Positions 42,136 through 51,194 of a stretch of DNA of 64,000 nt are shown here, piece by piece (the first letter of the stretch is position 1; each line of letters begins with the position of its first letter). Origin of the DNA: Pseudorhizobium pelagicum (lineage in GTDB: Bacteria; Pseudomonadota; Alphaproteobacteria; Rhizobiales; Rhizobiaceae); the NCBI GenBank assembly GCA_000722615.1, contig JOKI01000010.1:124001-188000 (forward strand). Direction: 5' to 3'. The notes beneath the pieces were generated by a model that had not been told where the DNA came from, did not search any database, and saw nothing but the letters and a program-made list of their open reading frames with translations. A program made the translations under genes and the position numbers.

Positions 42136-42951
42136 ATGACCTATACCTCCCCGATCCCGCAGCTTGGCCTCGGCACATTCGGACGCACGGGCGACGCGGG
42201 CATCCAGGCGATCCTATCGGCGATCGAGGTCGGCTATCGTCACATCGATACGGCCCAGAGCTATGACACGGAAGGCTGTGTCGGTGAGGCCATCCGCCGC
42301 TCCGGTCTGCCGCGCTCCGAATTCTTCGTCACCACCAAGGTTGCAGACACCAACCTGTCAAAGGTCGATTTCCTGCCGAGCGTCGAGAAAAGCCTTGAGA
42401 CGATCGGCATCGATCAGGTCGACCTGCTGCTCATCCACTGGCCCTCGCAGAATGACGCGGTGCCGTTCGACGACTACATGCTGGCACTGGCCGAAGCACG
42501 CCAGCGCGGATGGACCCGCCATATCGGCGTGTCCAATTTCCCGATCGCCCTGCTCGACAAGGCCTTTGCTCTGTTGGGCGAGGATGCGGTCATCACGGAT
42601 CAGGTCGAGATCCACCCTTACCTGCAGGCACCCAGGCTCGTGAGCCACTGCCGCAGCAAGGGGTTGGTGCTGACCGCCTACCAGCCCCTCTGCAAGGGAG
42701 CTGTCAACGACGACCCGCTCCTGAAGGCGATCGCCAAGAGCCACGGCGTCACCGCCGCGGCCGTCGCGCTCGCCTTCCTGATGGCGGAAGGCCACGCCGT
42801 CATCCCGGCCTCCTCCAGCATCGAAAATCTGAAGAACAACTTCGCGTCGCAGGACGTGAACCTCACCGCCGACGAGATCTCGCGGATCCGCACGCTGGAC
42901 CGCTCCGCACGGCACATCAATCCGGCCAAATCACCCCGCTGGGATGATTGA
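42136..42951 (+). CDS. Aldo/keto reductase
   Basis: 271-residue AKR with the catalytic tetrad D38, Y43, K68 and H101 (HIDTAQSYDTE, TTKVAD, LLLIHWP). NADPH-dependent reduction of a sugar or keto acid aldehyde is the family reaction. Encoded between the permease and ATPase genes of the importer, so its substrate is probably the imported sugar or an early intermediate. GGGAGG lies upstream of the ATG. Confidence 0.92.
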   Translation: MTYTSPIPQLGLGTFGRTGDAGIQAILSAIEVGYRHIDTAQSYDTEGCVGEAIRRSGLPRSEFFVTTKVADTNLSKVDFLPSVEKSLETIGIDQVDLLLIHWPSQNDAVPFDDYMLALAEARQRGWTRHIGVSNFPIALLDKAFALLGEDAVITDQVEIHPYLQAPRLVSHCRSKGLVLTAYQPLCKGAVNDDPLLKAIAKSHGVTAAAVALAFLMAEGHAVIPASSSIENLKNNFASQDVNLTADEISRIRTLDRSARHINPAKSPRWDD

Positions 42952-42974
42952 GACACCCTGACAGGAGACCGCAA

Positions 42975-44045
42975 TTGGCACCGGTATCGATTAACAACGT
43001 TCGGAAATCCTATGGCGCACTGGAGGTGCTCCATGGAGTGTCCATCGACATAGCCGACGGCGAATTCGTGGTTCTCGTCGGCCCGTCCGGCTGCGGCAAG
43101 TCGACCTTGCTGCGCATGCTGGCCGGGCTCGAGGACATCTCGGCAGGCGAGATCTCCATCGGCGACCGCGTGGTCAACGGCCTTCAGCCGAAGGAGCGCG
43201 ACATCGCCATGGTCTTCCAGAGCTATGCGCTCTACCCGCACATGACGGTGGAGCAGAATATGGGCTTCTCGCTGAAGCTTGCCCGCGCACCCAAGGAAGA
43301 AACCCGTGATCGGGTCGCCAAGGTCGCGGCCATGCTCAACCTCGGCGACTATCTTGACCGCTACCCGCGTCAGTTGTCGGGCGGCCAGCGCCAGCGCGTC
43401 GCCATGGGACGGGCCATGGTCCGCAATCCCGAAGTTTTCCTGTTCGACGAACCTCTGTCCAACCTCGACGCCAAGCTGCGGGTCCAGATGCGCTCGGAGA
43501 TCAAGCAGAACCACCATCGGCTGAAGACCACGACCGTCTATGTCACCCATGACCAGATCGAGGCCATGACCATGGCGGACAAGATCGTCGTAATGCATGG
43601 CGGGATCGTGGAGCAGATGGGATCTCCGCTCGAGCTCTACGATCACCCGGCCAACCTCTTCGTTGCAGGCTTCATCGGCTCCCCGGCGATGAACGTCATC
43701 GGCGGCAAGGTCAGCGGCGGCGGCTTCGTCGGCGACGACGGCACCCGCATTGCCCTCCCCTTTTCGGTGACGGAATTTGAGGGACGGGAGATGAAGCTCG
43801 GTATCCGACCCGAACATCTGCTGCTCGATGCGAACGGGCATGCAGCCGAGATCATCACGATCGAGCCGACAGGCGCGGAGACGCAGGTTCTCCTGCGGCT
43901 TGCCGGTCACGAAATCGTTGGCGTCTTCCGCGAACGCATCCTGCAGAAGCCGGGGGAGATCCTGCATGTTTCGCTCATCCCCGAGCGCATCCAGCTTTTC
44001 GACGGCAAGAGCGGACAGCGCATCGACTTCCGGGAGGCGGCGTGA
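42975..44045 (+). CDS. CUT1 sugar ABC transporter ATP-binding protein (UgpC/MsmX family)
   Basis: 356-residue ATPase with Walker [10 protein letters not shown], signature LSGGQRQRV, Walker [15 protein letters not shown] and a C-terminal TOBE/OB domain (KLGIRPEHLLLD). Start probably TTG 42975 with AGGAG 7 bases upstream, giving the usual MAPVSINNVRKSYG start; an upstream in-frame TTG at 42948 overlaps the AKR stop. Confidence 0.93.
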   Translation: MAPVSINNVRKSYGALEVLHGVSIDIADGEFVVLVGPSGCGKSTLLRMLAGLEDISAGEISIGDRVVNGLQPKERDIAMVFQSYALYPHMTVEQNMGFSLKLARAPKEETRDRVAKVAAMLNLGDYLDRYPRQLSGGQRQRVAMGRAMVRNPEVFLFDEPLSNLDAKLRVQMRSEIKQNHHRLKTTTVYVTHDQIEAMTMADKIVVMHGGIVEQMGSPLELYDHPANLFVAGFIGSPAMNVIGGKVSGGGFVGDDGTRIALPFSVTEFEGREMKLGIRPEHLLLDANGHAAEIITIEPTGAETQVLLRLAGHEIVGVFRERILQKPGEILHVSLIPERIQLFDGKSGQRIDFREAA

Positions 44046-44047
44046 CG

Positions 44048-44803
44048 ATGGCCATCTATACGGACTTGAAGGAGAAGACGGTCCTGATCACCGGGGGCGC
44101 AAGCGGCATCGGTGCGGCGCTTGTCGATGCCTTTGCCGCCCAGGGAGCCAAGGTCGGCTTCCTGGATCGGGACGAGACGGCCGGCGCAGCTCTGTCCGAT
44201 GCGCTGGCGGCAAAGGGGCAACAGGTTCGCTTCGTGCCCGTCGATCTGCGCGACACGGAAAGGCTCCGCGCCGGCATCGAAACCGTCAGGGCTGAACTGG
44301 GAGGGATCACCGTTCTCGTCAACAACGCCGCCCATGACGAACGCCATGCGACGGAAGAGGTGACCGAGGCATACTTCGACGACCGCATTGCCACCAACTT
44401 CAAGCACCAGTTCTTCGCCTCGCAGGCCGTGCTGCCGGACATGAAGGCAGCCGGCGGCGGCGCGATCATCTGCATGAGTTCGATCTCCTGGATGGCAGGC
44501 TTTGGCGGCATGGCGCTCTACACCGCCTCCAAGTCGGCCGTGATCGGGCTCATCCGGTCGCTCGCCCGCGACTTCGGCCCCTTCAACATCCGCGTCAACG
44601 CGGTCTCGCCCGGCTGGATCATGACGCAGCGGCAGTTGGATCTCTGGCTAACGCCTGAGGCGGACGCCATGCGGCAGGAACGCCAGGCTCTCAAGCAAAG
44701 GCTGCTGCCGGCGGATGTCGCCAAGCTTGCTCTCTTCCTGGCATCTGACGACGCGCGGGTGATCACCAGCCAGAACTACATCATCGACGGCGGCTGGGTC
44801 TGA
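44048..44803 (+). CDS. Short-chain dehydrogenase/reductase (sugar type)
   Basis: 251-residue SDR with TGGASGIG, NNAA, catalytic Ser and YTASK and the C-terminal NYIIDGGWV, resembling gluconate/xylose 1-dehydrogenases of CUT1-linked operons. GTG 44042 overlaps the ATPase stop and is an alternative start. Probably oxidises the imported sugar or an aldonate. Confidence 0.92.
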   Translation: MAIYTDLKEKTVLITGGASGIGAALVDAFAAQGAKVGFLDRDETAGAALSDALAAKGQQVRFVPVDLRDTERLRAGIETVRAELGGITVLVNNAAHDERHATEEVTEAYFDDRIATNFKHQFFASQAVLPDMKAAGGGAIICMSSISWMAGFGGMALYTASKSAVIGLIRSLARDFGPFNIRVNAVSPGWIMTQRQLDLWLTPEADAMRQERQALKQRLLPADVAKLALFLASDDARVITSQNYIIDGGWV

Positions 44804-44839
44804 TCGCCGCCTTTAATCCCCCACATCGAGGTTCATGAC

Positions 44840-45589
44840 ATGCAGTCCCCCACAGACATCAAAGACATCACCCGTCCGGCCCGTGAGCTGTGTGACGCCC
44901 TGGCTCTGATCGGCACGGCCACCGCCAGCAGCGAGTTGAGCCTCATGGGGATCCGCGATCCGCAGATCCGCGGTCCGCTTCCCCTGAAATACGGCCGCTC
45001 GGTCGCGGGTCCTGCGCTGACGCTGCAATGCATGCCGAAGCGCGAGGATCTCTACGGCTCCAACGAATACGACAACCCCGAACTGCAGCTGCACCGCCAC
45101 GTCCTCTATCCGGCCCAGGCCGGCGACATGGTGGTCGTCGACGCCCGCGGCGACATGGCGAGCGGCATCTTCGGCGAAATGATGCTGACGTTCCTGGCCG
45201 GCCGCGGTGGCGCCGGCATCGTCGTGGACGGTTGCATCCGCGATTCCGCCAAGGCCAAGGAACTCGATCTCGGCATCTGGGTGCGGGGGGTAACACCGAA
45301 TTACCATGCGCAGACGGGGCTTATCCCCTTTGCGGTGAACGTGCCGGTGGCATGCGGCGGTGTGCTGGTCATGCCCGGCGATATCATAGTGGCCGATGAC
45401 GACGGGGTGATCGTCGTCCCGGTCGCGCTGGCCGCAGAAGTGATCGCACGGTCGAGCGAGCATGCCGAATGGGAGGAGTTTGCCCGGTTCCGCCTGTCGC
45501 AGGGAGGCGACCTTCGCAAGTATTATCCGCTGACGGAAGGCGTGCAGGACGAATATGTCGCTTGGCGCAACGCCCAGCCGGCCGACTGA
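44840..45589 (+). CDS. RraA-family protein (possible 4-hydroxy-4-methyl-2-oxoglutarate aldolase-like lyase)
   Basis: 249-residue RraA/HMG-aldolase-fold protein, longer than E. coli RraA (161). The conserved catalytic segment GEMMLTFLAGRGGAGIVVDGCIRDS contains the G-x-x-x-D-G-x-x-R-D pattern of divalent-metal aldolases, so a retro-aldol or decarboxylase role on a 2-keto acid is more likely than RNase E inhibition. It is 37 bases after the SDR gene, consistent with a late step that splits a keto-deoxy acid. Confidence 0.88.
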   Translation: MQSPTDIKDITRPARELCDALALIGTATASSELSLMGIRDPQIRGPLPLKYGRSVAGPALTLQCMPKREDLYGSNEYDNPELQLHRHVLYPAQAGDMVVVDARGDMASGIFGEMMLTFLAGRGGAGIVVDGCIRDSAKAKELDLGIWVRGVTPNYHAQTGLIPFAVNVPVACGGVLVMPGDIIVADDDGVIVVPVALAAEVIARSSEHAEWEEFARFRLSQGGDLRKYYPLTEGVQDEYVAWRNAQPAD

Positions 45590-45668
45590 TCAACGTCCAC
45601 AACGAGGCCCAGGCGCGACGGAGCGGCTGGGCCTCTCGCCGAATGACAGACAAGGAGTAGAGAGCACA

Positions 45669-46130
45669 ATGGCAGCGGCACCGACGATAGAAGATCTGAT
45701 CGCCGAGGAGCAGGCCATCCAGCTTGGCGGCTTCGACTATGAACTGGCATGGCGGCTCGGCTGCGCCATTCGCGAGACGGCAGCAGCCAGAAACCTGCCG
45801 ATTGCCATCGAGATCAGTCACCACGGCACAGCCGTCTTTTCTGCGCTTCTCCCCGGAGCCTCTCCCGACAACCTGGTGTGGGTTCGTCGGAAGCGGGCGG
45901 TCGTCGAACGGTTCAACCGGAGCTCCCTCTACATGCGCCTGCTGTGCGAGCGCAACGCGACGGAATTCCACGCCCGCTATCGTCTTCCCCATGCCGATTT
46001 TGCCGCCAGCGGCGGTGGCGTTCCCATCCGCATCCGCAATGTCGGGATCATCGGCGCTGTGGCAATCAGCGGCCTGCCGGATGTGGAGGACCACGCACTG
46101 GCCATGCAGGCCCTGGGAAAGCTCGCCTGA
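45669..46130 (+). CDS. UPF0303 family protein (HbpS/GlcG-like fold)
   Basis: 153-residue cytoplasmic protein of the UPF0303 group, related in fold to GlcG/heme-degrading-domain proteins. Typical segments are PIAIEISHHGTAVFSALLPG, DNLVWVRRKRAVVERFNRSS and VGIIGAVAISGLPDVEDHALAMQAL. Function unknown. AAGGAG upstream fixes the ATG at 45669; the frame runs longer but overlaps the RraA gene. It ends the sugar-acid arm, before the GntR gene. Confidence 0.85.
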   Translation: MAAAPTIEDLIAEEQAIQLGGFDYELAWRLGCAIRETAAARNLPIAIEISHHGTAVFSALLPGASPDNLVWVRRKRAVVERFNRSSLYMRLLCERNATEFHARYRLPHADFAASGGGVPIRIRNVGIIGAVAISGLPDVEDHALAMQALGKLA

Positions 46131-46199
46131 CAAAGCCTTTTCGGAAACCGATCCGGCAGGTGGATTACCCGGGCACGCCGGAGAGCCTCCAGCTGCGAC

Positions 46200-46235
46200 T
46201 TGACAATCATCAGATGAATAAACAATATCGTCTGA
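46200..46235. promoter_or_regulatory. Promoter and operator-like inverted repeat of the GntR gene
   Basis: A perfect -35 TTGACA (46200-46205) precedes an inverted repeat TCAGATGA (46210-46217) / TCGTCTGA (46228-46235), matching at 7 of 8 paired positions with a 10-base centre. It covers the expected -10 position (46223-46228, CAATAT), 26 bases before the GntR start: a typical autoregulatory layout. Confidence 0.55.
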
Positions 46236-46260
46236 CATATGGGTTGGGTGAGGTTCAGGC

Positions 46261-46977
46261 ATGTCTGGAAGGCCACGTATCAAGCGCTCCGATTCAGTGC
46301 TTGATGCATTGGGATCGGACATCGTCCTTGGGCGCTTCGAGGTCGGCAAGCCCATTCCGACTGAACCCGAGCTCATGGAAGTCTATCAAGTCGGGCGGTC
46401 CACCATTCGCGAAGCGACATCTGCCCTGATTGGCCTGGGGATGCTCCAGGCGTCCCCTCGCCGCGGAACCATCGTCACCGATCGAACGCGCTGGAACACG
46501 CTCAATCGGGATGTCCTCCGTTGGCTGATGGACAGCAAAGCCCAGATGCCGGGGATACTGCAATCGATCGACGAAGCGAGGCGCGTCTTTGAACCTGCGT
46601 CGGCGGCACTTGTCGCGAGGCGCGCAACGCGGCGCCAGGTGATCGAGATCGAAAGCGCCTATGCCAAGATGGAGGAAGCCGCCGAAAAAGGCGATGCGAC
46701 CTCGGCCATCCTCGCCGACCGCGAGTTTCATTTTGCCATTCTCAAGGCCACGAACAATCCGATTCTGGAAGCCTTCGATACCGCGTTGGACAGTGTGCTG
46801 GGACTGCTCTTCAGCGTCACGGCCAATCACATGGAGAATTTTCGCGCCAATCTCGGAAATCACCTCGCCGTCCTTGAAGCCATTCGAGCCAAGGACCCCG
46901 AGGCAGCCGAGCGCGCGATGTCGGAAACGATCAACTTTACGACGACGAAAATGAAGGACGCAAAGTTGATCGGGTAA
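46261..46977 (+). CDS. GntR-family regulator, FadR/FCD subfamily
   Basis: 238-residue regulator with a winged helix (about 8-75; LPTEPELMEVYQVGRSTIREATSAL-like) and an all-helical FCD effector domain (about 95-225) with metal-binding motif residues in ADREFHFAILKATNNP and GNHLAVLEAI. First gene before the TctCBA transporter, 21 bases upstream of tctC, so it very likely regulates that operon in response to its substrate. Confidence 0.93.
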   Translation: MSGRPRIKRSDSVLDALGSDIVLGRFEVGKPIPTEPELMEVYQVGRSTIREATSALIGLGMLQASPRRGTIVTDRTRWNTLNRDVLRWLMDSKAQMPGILQSIDEARRVFEPASAALVARRATRRQVIEIESAYAKMEEAAEKGDATSAILADREFHFAILKATNNPILEAFDTALDSVLGLLFSVTANHMENFRANLGNHLAVLEAIRAKDPEAAERAMSETINFTTTKMKDAKLIG

Positions 46978-46998
46978 TGCATCAAGGAGGAGTTACAG

Positions 46999-47970
46999 AT
47001 GCTTAAGAAACTAGCCACGAGTGCCATCGTTCTAGCGATCTCGGCGGGAGCTGCCATGGCAGAATTTCCCGAGAAGCCCATTACCCTGATCGTTCCTTGG
47101 GCCGCAGGCGGCGGCACGGATGCCGTTGCACGCATTCTCGCCAGCGGGTTGGAGAAGGAGCTGGGAGTCTCCGTCAACGTGGTCAACAAGCCGGGTGGGG
47201 GATCCGTCATCGGCCACTCCGAGATGCTGACAACCAATCCGGATGGCTACACGCTTGGCTTCGGCACGGCGGAACTGTCGACCTTCTATTGGGCCGGCCA
47301 GTCGGAGATCAAGGCAACCGACTTCAACCCCATCGCGCTGGTCAATTTTGATTCGGGGGCATTTCACGTTCCGACCTCGTCCGACTGGACGGATGTTGCC
47401 GCGGCGCTGGAGGAGATCAAGGCGCAGCCGGCTGGCACCTTCAAGGTCAGCGGCACCGGAACAGGCGCGGCCTATCACCTCGCGTTTGCAGGCTTCCTGA
47501 AGGCAAACGGCGTCGATCCTCTGGCGGTCACCCTTGTACCGTCACAAGGTGCGGCTCCCGGTTTCCAGGAACTGGCCGCCGGCGGCATCGACGTGGTCTT
47601 GTCCTCCCTGCCTGAGGGCATGGCGATGATGCAGGCGGAAAAGTCTAAGCCTCTTGCCGTATTTTCCGAAGAGCGGATTGCCGCCTTCCCGGATGTGCCG
47701 ACTGCAGAGGAAGCGACAGGCAAGCCGTTTGCCGGCGGCACCTGGCGTGGAGTGGTCGGTCCGCAAGGGCTGGATCCCGAAGTCGCAAAGACACTCGAAG
47801 ACGCTGTCGTCAAGGTTGGCAATTCCGAAGAGTTTGTCGCGTTCATGAACGAGAAGGGGTTTGGGCTGCGTGTACGCGGCAGCGAGGCCTTCGGTGAATT
47901 CCTGGCCGAGCAGCACGTCCAGGTGGGCTCGATCATGAACGATCTGGGCATCGCCCAGCGCAAGGAGTAA
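46999..47970 (+). CDS. tctC: Tripartite tricarboxylate transporter substrate-binding protein
   Basis: 323-residue periplasmic receptor of the TctC/Bug family with signal peptide ending AAMAE and the family start PEKPITLIVPWAAGGGTDAVAR. AAGGAGGAG upstream. Binds a carboxylated ligand and presents it to the TctAB membrane proteins encoded directly downstream. Confidence 0.95.
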   Translation: MLKKLATSAIVLAISAGAAMAEFPEKPITLIVPWAAGGGTDAVARILASGLEKELGVSVNVVNKPGGGSVIGHSEMLTTNPDGYTLGFGTAELSTFYWAGQSEIKATDFNPIALVNFDSGAFHVPTSSDWTDVAAALEEIKAQPAGTFKVSGTGTGAAYHLAFAGFLKANGVDPLAVTLVPSQGAAPGFQELAAGGIDVVLSSLPEGMAMMQAEKSKPLAVFSEERIAAFPDVPTAEEATGKPFAGGTWRGVVGPQGLDPEVAKTLEDAVVKVGNSEEFVAFMNEKGFGLRVRGSEAFGEFLAEQHVQVGSIMNDLGIAQRKE

Positions 47971-47974
47971 CACC

Positions 47975-48436
47975 ATGCGCCTGCCGGATTTTTGGACAGG
48001 TCTTGGCTTCGCAGCTGTCGGCATTGCCATTGCTGTCTACGCCCAAGGCTTCCACGTCCCGGCAGGCGCGGCGTCCCCGCGGCTCCTTCCTACGATCATC
48101 GGGAGCTTCATGGCCCTGTTCGGAGGCCTGATTGCGCTGCGCGGCTGGCGCGAAGCCGGGAACGTCGCGCTACCGGGCTGGCTCTCCTCCCCTCGCCAAG
48201 TGACGCTTGTCGTATTCCTGCCGGTGGCGGTCATCGCCTATGGCCTGTTGGCGCCAAGGCTTGGCTCCAGTCTCGTGACCATGGTGATCCTGACGCTTCA
48301 CGGGATTCTATATGGTCTTCGTCCGCTCTACGCGATTGTGCTGGGCGTCTGCGCCGGGATCGCGGTGTCCTTCCTGTTCATTCACGTTCTCGGAATCCCC
48401 CTGCCCGCGGGTTGGATTGAGGAGCTTCTGTCATGA
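47975..48436 (+). CDS. tctB: Tripartite tricarboxylate transporter small membrane subunit
   Basis: 153-residue protein with about four predicted membrane segments, in the position and size of TctB, beginning MRLPDFWTGLGFAAVGIAIAVYAQGF. Five bases after tctC and overlapping tctA by 4 bases. Confidence 0.92.
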   Translation: MRLPDFWTGLGFAAVGIAIAVYAQGFHVPAGAASPRLLPTIIGSFMALFGGLIALRGWREAGNVALPGWLSSPRQVTLVVFLPVAVIAYGLLAPRLGSSLVTMVILTLHGILYGLRPLYAIVLGVCAGIAVSFLFIHVLGIPLPAGWIEELLS

Positions 48437-49941
48437 CCGCCTTTTTCGACGGCTTGACCCTTGTGATGCAGGCAGACGTCCTGGTCACCATTTTGATTTC
48501 AGCCGCCTTTGGGCTTTTCGTGGGCATGGTGCCCGGTCTCAGTGCCACGATGGCGGTCGCGCTCCTGGTGCCCGTTGCCTTTACACTCTCTCCCGTCGCG
48601 GCACTGGCGACCATTATCACCTGCTCCGCCATGGCCATGTTTGCTGGCGACATCCCGGCGGCATTCCTTCGCATCCCGGGCACCCCCGCTTCGGCAGCCT
48701 ATACCTATGACATGAACGACCTAGTCCGTTCGGGCCGGCTCGGCGATGCCCTCGGCATGTCGCTTCTTTGCTCGGCGACGGGCGGGATCCTGGGTGCAGT
48801 CATCTTGATGTTCGGCGCGCCGCTGCTGGCCGATTTCGCCATCAATTTCTCAAGCTACGAGTACTTCTGGCTTGCGTTGCTCGGGCTCTCCTGCGCCACC
48901 CTTGTCGCCGGCGACGATGCGCTGAAGGGATGGCTGTCACTCACCATCGGGCTGTTCCTGTCCGTCATCGGTCTGGACTTTGTCACGGGCATCCAGCGCT
49001 ACACCTTCGGCGTCACCAACCTGCAGGCAGGCATCGGCTTCATCTCCGTCATGATCGGTGCCTTTGCTCTGTCTGAACTTTTCCGGAAGGCGACAGGCTT
49101 TGGTGAAAAGCAGGCCGAGGCCCGTCTGGGGATCAGCGGTGCGCCGCTCCCACGCATGCGCACACTCTGGGATCAACGGAACCATATCGCCCGAGGGGGT
49201 GTCATCGGAACATTGATCGGTGCCTTGCCGGGCGCCGGCGCGGATATCGCGGCCTGGGTCGCCTATGCCGTCTCGAAGCGCTTCGCAAAGGAACCGGAGC
49301 GGTTTGGTCGCGGATCTGTCGAGGCGGTCGCAGGGGCCGCGACAGCCAACAATGCGGCCCTCTCAGGCTCCTATGTCCCCACGCTCGTCTTCGGGATCCC
49401 TGGAGACTCCATCACAGCGATCGTGGTGGGCGTGCTTATCCTGAAGGGGATCCAGCCCGGGCCTCTGGTCTTCGTCAATTCAGCCGACATGGTCAATGCC
49501 ATCTACATCGTGTTCCTGCTGGCCAACATCCTGCTCGTGCCCCTCGGCATCGCCGCCATCTACCTTGGCCGGACGGTGATCTCCATCCGCGATGCCATCC
49601 TGTACCCAGTGATACTCCTGCTCTGTCTCTATGGCGCCTATGCCGTTAGCAACAACACGTTCGAGCTCTGGATCGTCCTTGCGACCGGCATTCTCGTCTG
49701 GATCATGCAGGAGAACAACTATCCGGCCGCGCCGCTGATCCTCGGGCTCGTGCTGGGCCAGGTGGTCGAACAGAACTTCATGTCTTCGCTGATCAAGGCG
49801 GATGGCAACATCATCAATTTCTTCAACCGTCCCATCGCCGGCGTGCTCGGCGTCCTGACCCTCGTTGTTTGGTTCTACCCGCTGATGGCGGGGACCATCC
49901 GGCGTGTCAGGGGCACTGCAGGACCAACCGATCAGACCTAG
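48433..49941 (+). CDS. tctA: Tripartite tricarboxylate transporter large permease
   Basis: 502-residue integral membrane protein with about 11-12 spans and the TctA motifs GLFVGMVPGLSATMAVALLVP and GTLIGALPGAGADIAAWVAYA. Full length. Secondary transporter energised by the membrane potential/ion gradient, using TctC as receptor. Confidence 0.95.
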   Translation: MTAFFDGLTLVMQADVLVTILISAAFGLFVGMVPGLSATMAVALLVPVAFTLSPVAALATIITCSAMAMFAGDIPAAFLRIPGTPASAAYTYDMNDLVRSGRLGDALGMSLLCSATGGILGAVILMFGAPLLADFAINFSSYEYFWLALLGLSCATLVAGDDALKGWLSLTIGLFLSVIGLDFVTGIQRYTFGVTNLQAGIGFISVMIGAFALSELFRKATGFGEKQAEARLGISGAPLPRMRTLWDQRNHIARGGVIGTLIGALPGAGADIAAWVAYAVSKRFAKEPERFGRGSVEAVAGAATANNAALSGSYVPTLVFGIPGDSITAIVVGVLILKGIQPGPLVFVNSADMVNAIYIVFLLANILLVPLGIAAIYLGRTVISIRDAILYPVILLLCLYGAYAVSNNTFELWIVLATGILVWIMQENNYPAAPLILGLVLGQVVEQNFMSSLIKADGNIINFFNRPIAGVLGVLTLVVWFYPLMAGTIRRVRGTAGPTDQT

Positions 49942-49954
49942 GAAAGGTACGAAC

Positions 49955-50452
49955 ATGTACAAGTTCATGAAGGGCTCTACCCACGAGCTTGCCTCGGCGG
50001 AAATCGCCATCAAGGCCATACCGGACGATCCGCGCGTCTGGGTACCGCAGGCCCCGGACGTCTTCTTCCGGCCGATGTTTCTCAACACGTTGACAGGGCA
50101 GTGGTGCAACCTGCTGAAGGTCACCCGCTCGGGCATCCTGTCCCGGCACGTACACCCCGCACCGGTCTTCGGCATGGTGATGAAGGGCAAATGGCACTAC
50201 TTTGAGCACGATTGGGTGGCCGAGGAAGGCTCCTTCGTGTTCGAGCCGCCCGGCGAGATCCATACGCTGAATGTCCCCGAAGACTGCGACGAGATGATCA
50301 CCTTCTTCAACATCTCAGGCTGCATGGTCTATCTCGACAAGGACAACAAGCAGATCGGCTACGAGGACGTCTTCACCAAGATCGACATGTGCCGTGCCCA
50401 CTATGAAGAGGTCGGACTGGGGGCAGACTATGTCGATCAGTTCATCCGCTGA
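49955..50452 (+). CDS. Cupin protein, 2,4'-dihydroxyacetophenone dioxygenase family
   Basis: 165-residue single-domain cupin. Metal-ligand motif 1 is HVHPAPVFGMVMKGKWHYFEHDW, motif 2 EPPGEIHTL. Homologous to the dihydroxyacetophenone dioxygenase group that cleaves C-C bonds next to a carbonyl, although many members have other or unknown activity. AGGAAAGG precedes ATG 49955. Follows tctA by 13 bases, suggesting it modifies the imported carboxylate. Confidence 0.88.
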   Translation: MYKFMKGSTHELASAEIAIKAIPDDPRVWVPQAPDVFFRPMFLNTLTGQWCNLLKVTRSGILSRHVHPAPVFGMVMKGKWHYFEHDWVAEEGSFVFEPPGEIHTLNVPEDCDEMITFFNISGCMVYLDKDNKQIGYEDVFTKIDMCRAHYEEVGLGADYVDQFIR

Positions 50453-51194
50453 CACCGCCGACTGGGCCCGTGGCTGGATGAAGGGCCGCACGGTCCTCGT
50501 CACCGGGGGAACAGGGGGAATCGGCGGCGCCATCACCGAATGCTTCCGTGACGCCGGCGCAACGGTTCATGCCACGGGCGCAACGGAGGCCGAATGTGCT
50601 CAGGCACGCAGCAACGACGCCTCACGTTCGATCCGCTACGAGGTTCTGGACGTCCGGTCCAACGATGCCACCCGGGCTTTCATAGGGACCCTTGAAGATC
50701 TCGACGTCGTCGTCAATTGTGCCGGCATCATCCGCCGGGGGCAGGAGCGTGATCCGCAGGTCTTCGACACCGTGGTCGACATCAACCTGAACGGCACGAT
50801 GCGCGTCTGCGAGGCATCGCTCGACAGGCTGGCGGAAAAGGGCGGCTGCATCATCAACATCGCATCGATGCTGAGCTTCTTCGGCGGCGGGCTGGTGCCG
50901 GGCTATTCGGCGTCCAAGGGCGGTATTGCGCAACTCACCAAGTCCCTGGCAATCGCCTATGCCCCGCGGGGCGTGCGGGTGAATGCCATCGCACCAGGGT
51001 GGATCGCCACGCCGCTGACCAGGGCGTTGCAGGACGATCCGGCACGCGCCGGTCCGATCCTGGCGCGAACGCCGATGGCGCGCTGGGGCACACCGGAAGA
51101 CCTGCAGGGCCTGGCGCTTTTCCTCGCGAGCCCTCATGCCGGCTTCATCACCGGCACGATCATACCGGTGGACGGCGGTTACGCCATCTCCTGA
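50430..51194 (+). CDS. Short-chain dehydrogenase/reductase
   Basis: 254-residue SDR with TGGTGGIGG, NCAG, catalytic Ser and YSASK and C-terminal PVDGGYAIS. Start at MSISSSADT (50430) overlaps the end of the cupin gene by 23 bases. Last gene of the GntR-tctCBA-cupin-SDR operon. Likely oxidises or reduces the product or substrate of the cupin enzyme. Confidence 0.92.
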   Translation: MSISSSADTADWARGWMKGRTVLVTGGTGGIGGAITECFRDAGATVHATGATEAECAQARSNDASRSIRYEVLDVRSNDATRAFIGTLEDLDVVVNCAGIIRRGQERDPQVFDTVVDINLNGTMRVCEASLDRLAEKGGCIINIASMLSFFGGGLVPGYSASKGGIAQLTKSLAIAYAPRGVRVNAIAPGWIATPLTRALQDDPARAGPILARTPMARWGTPEDLQGLALFLASPHAGFITGTIIPVDGGYAIS

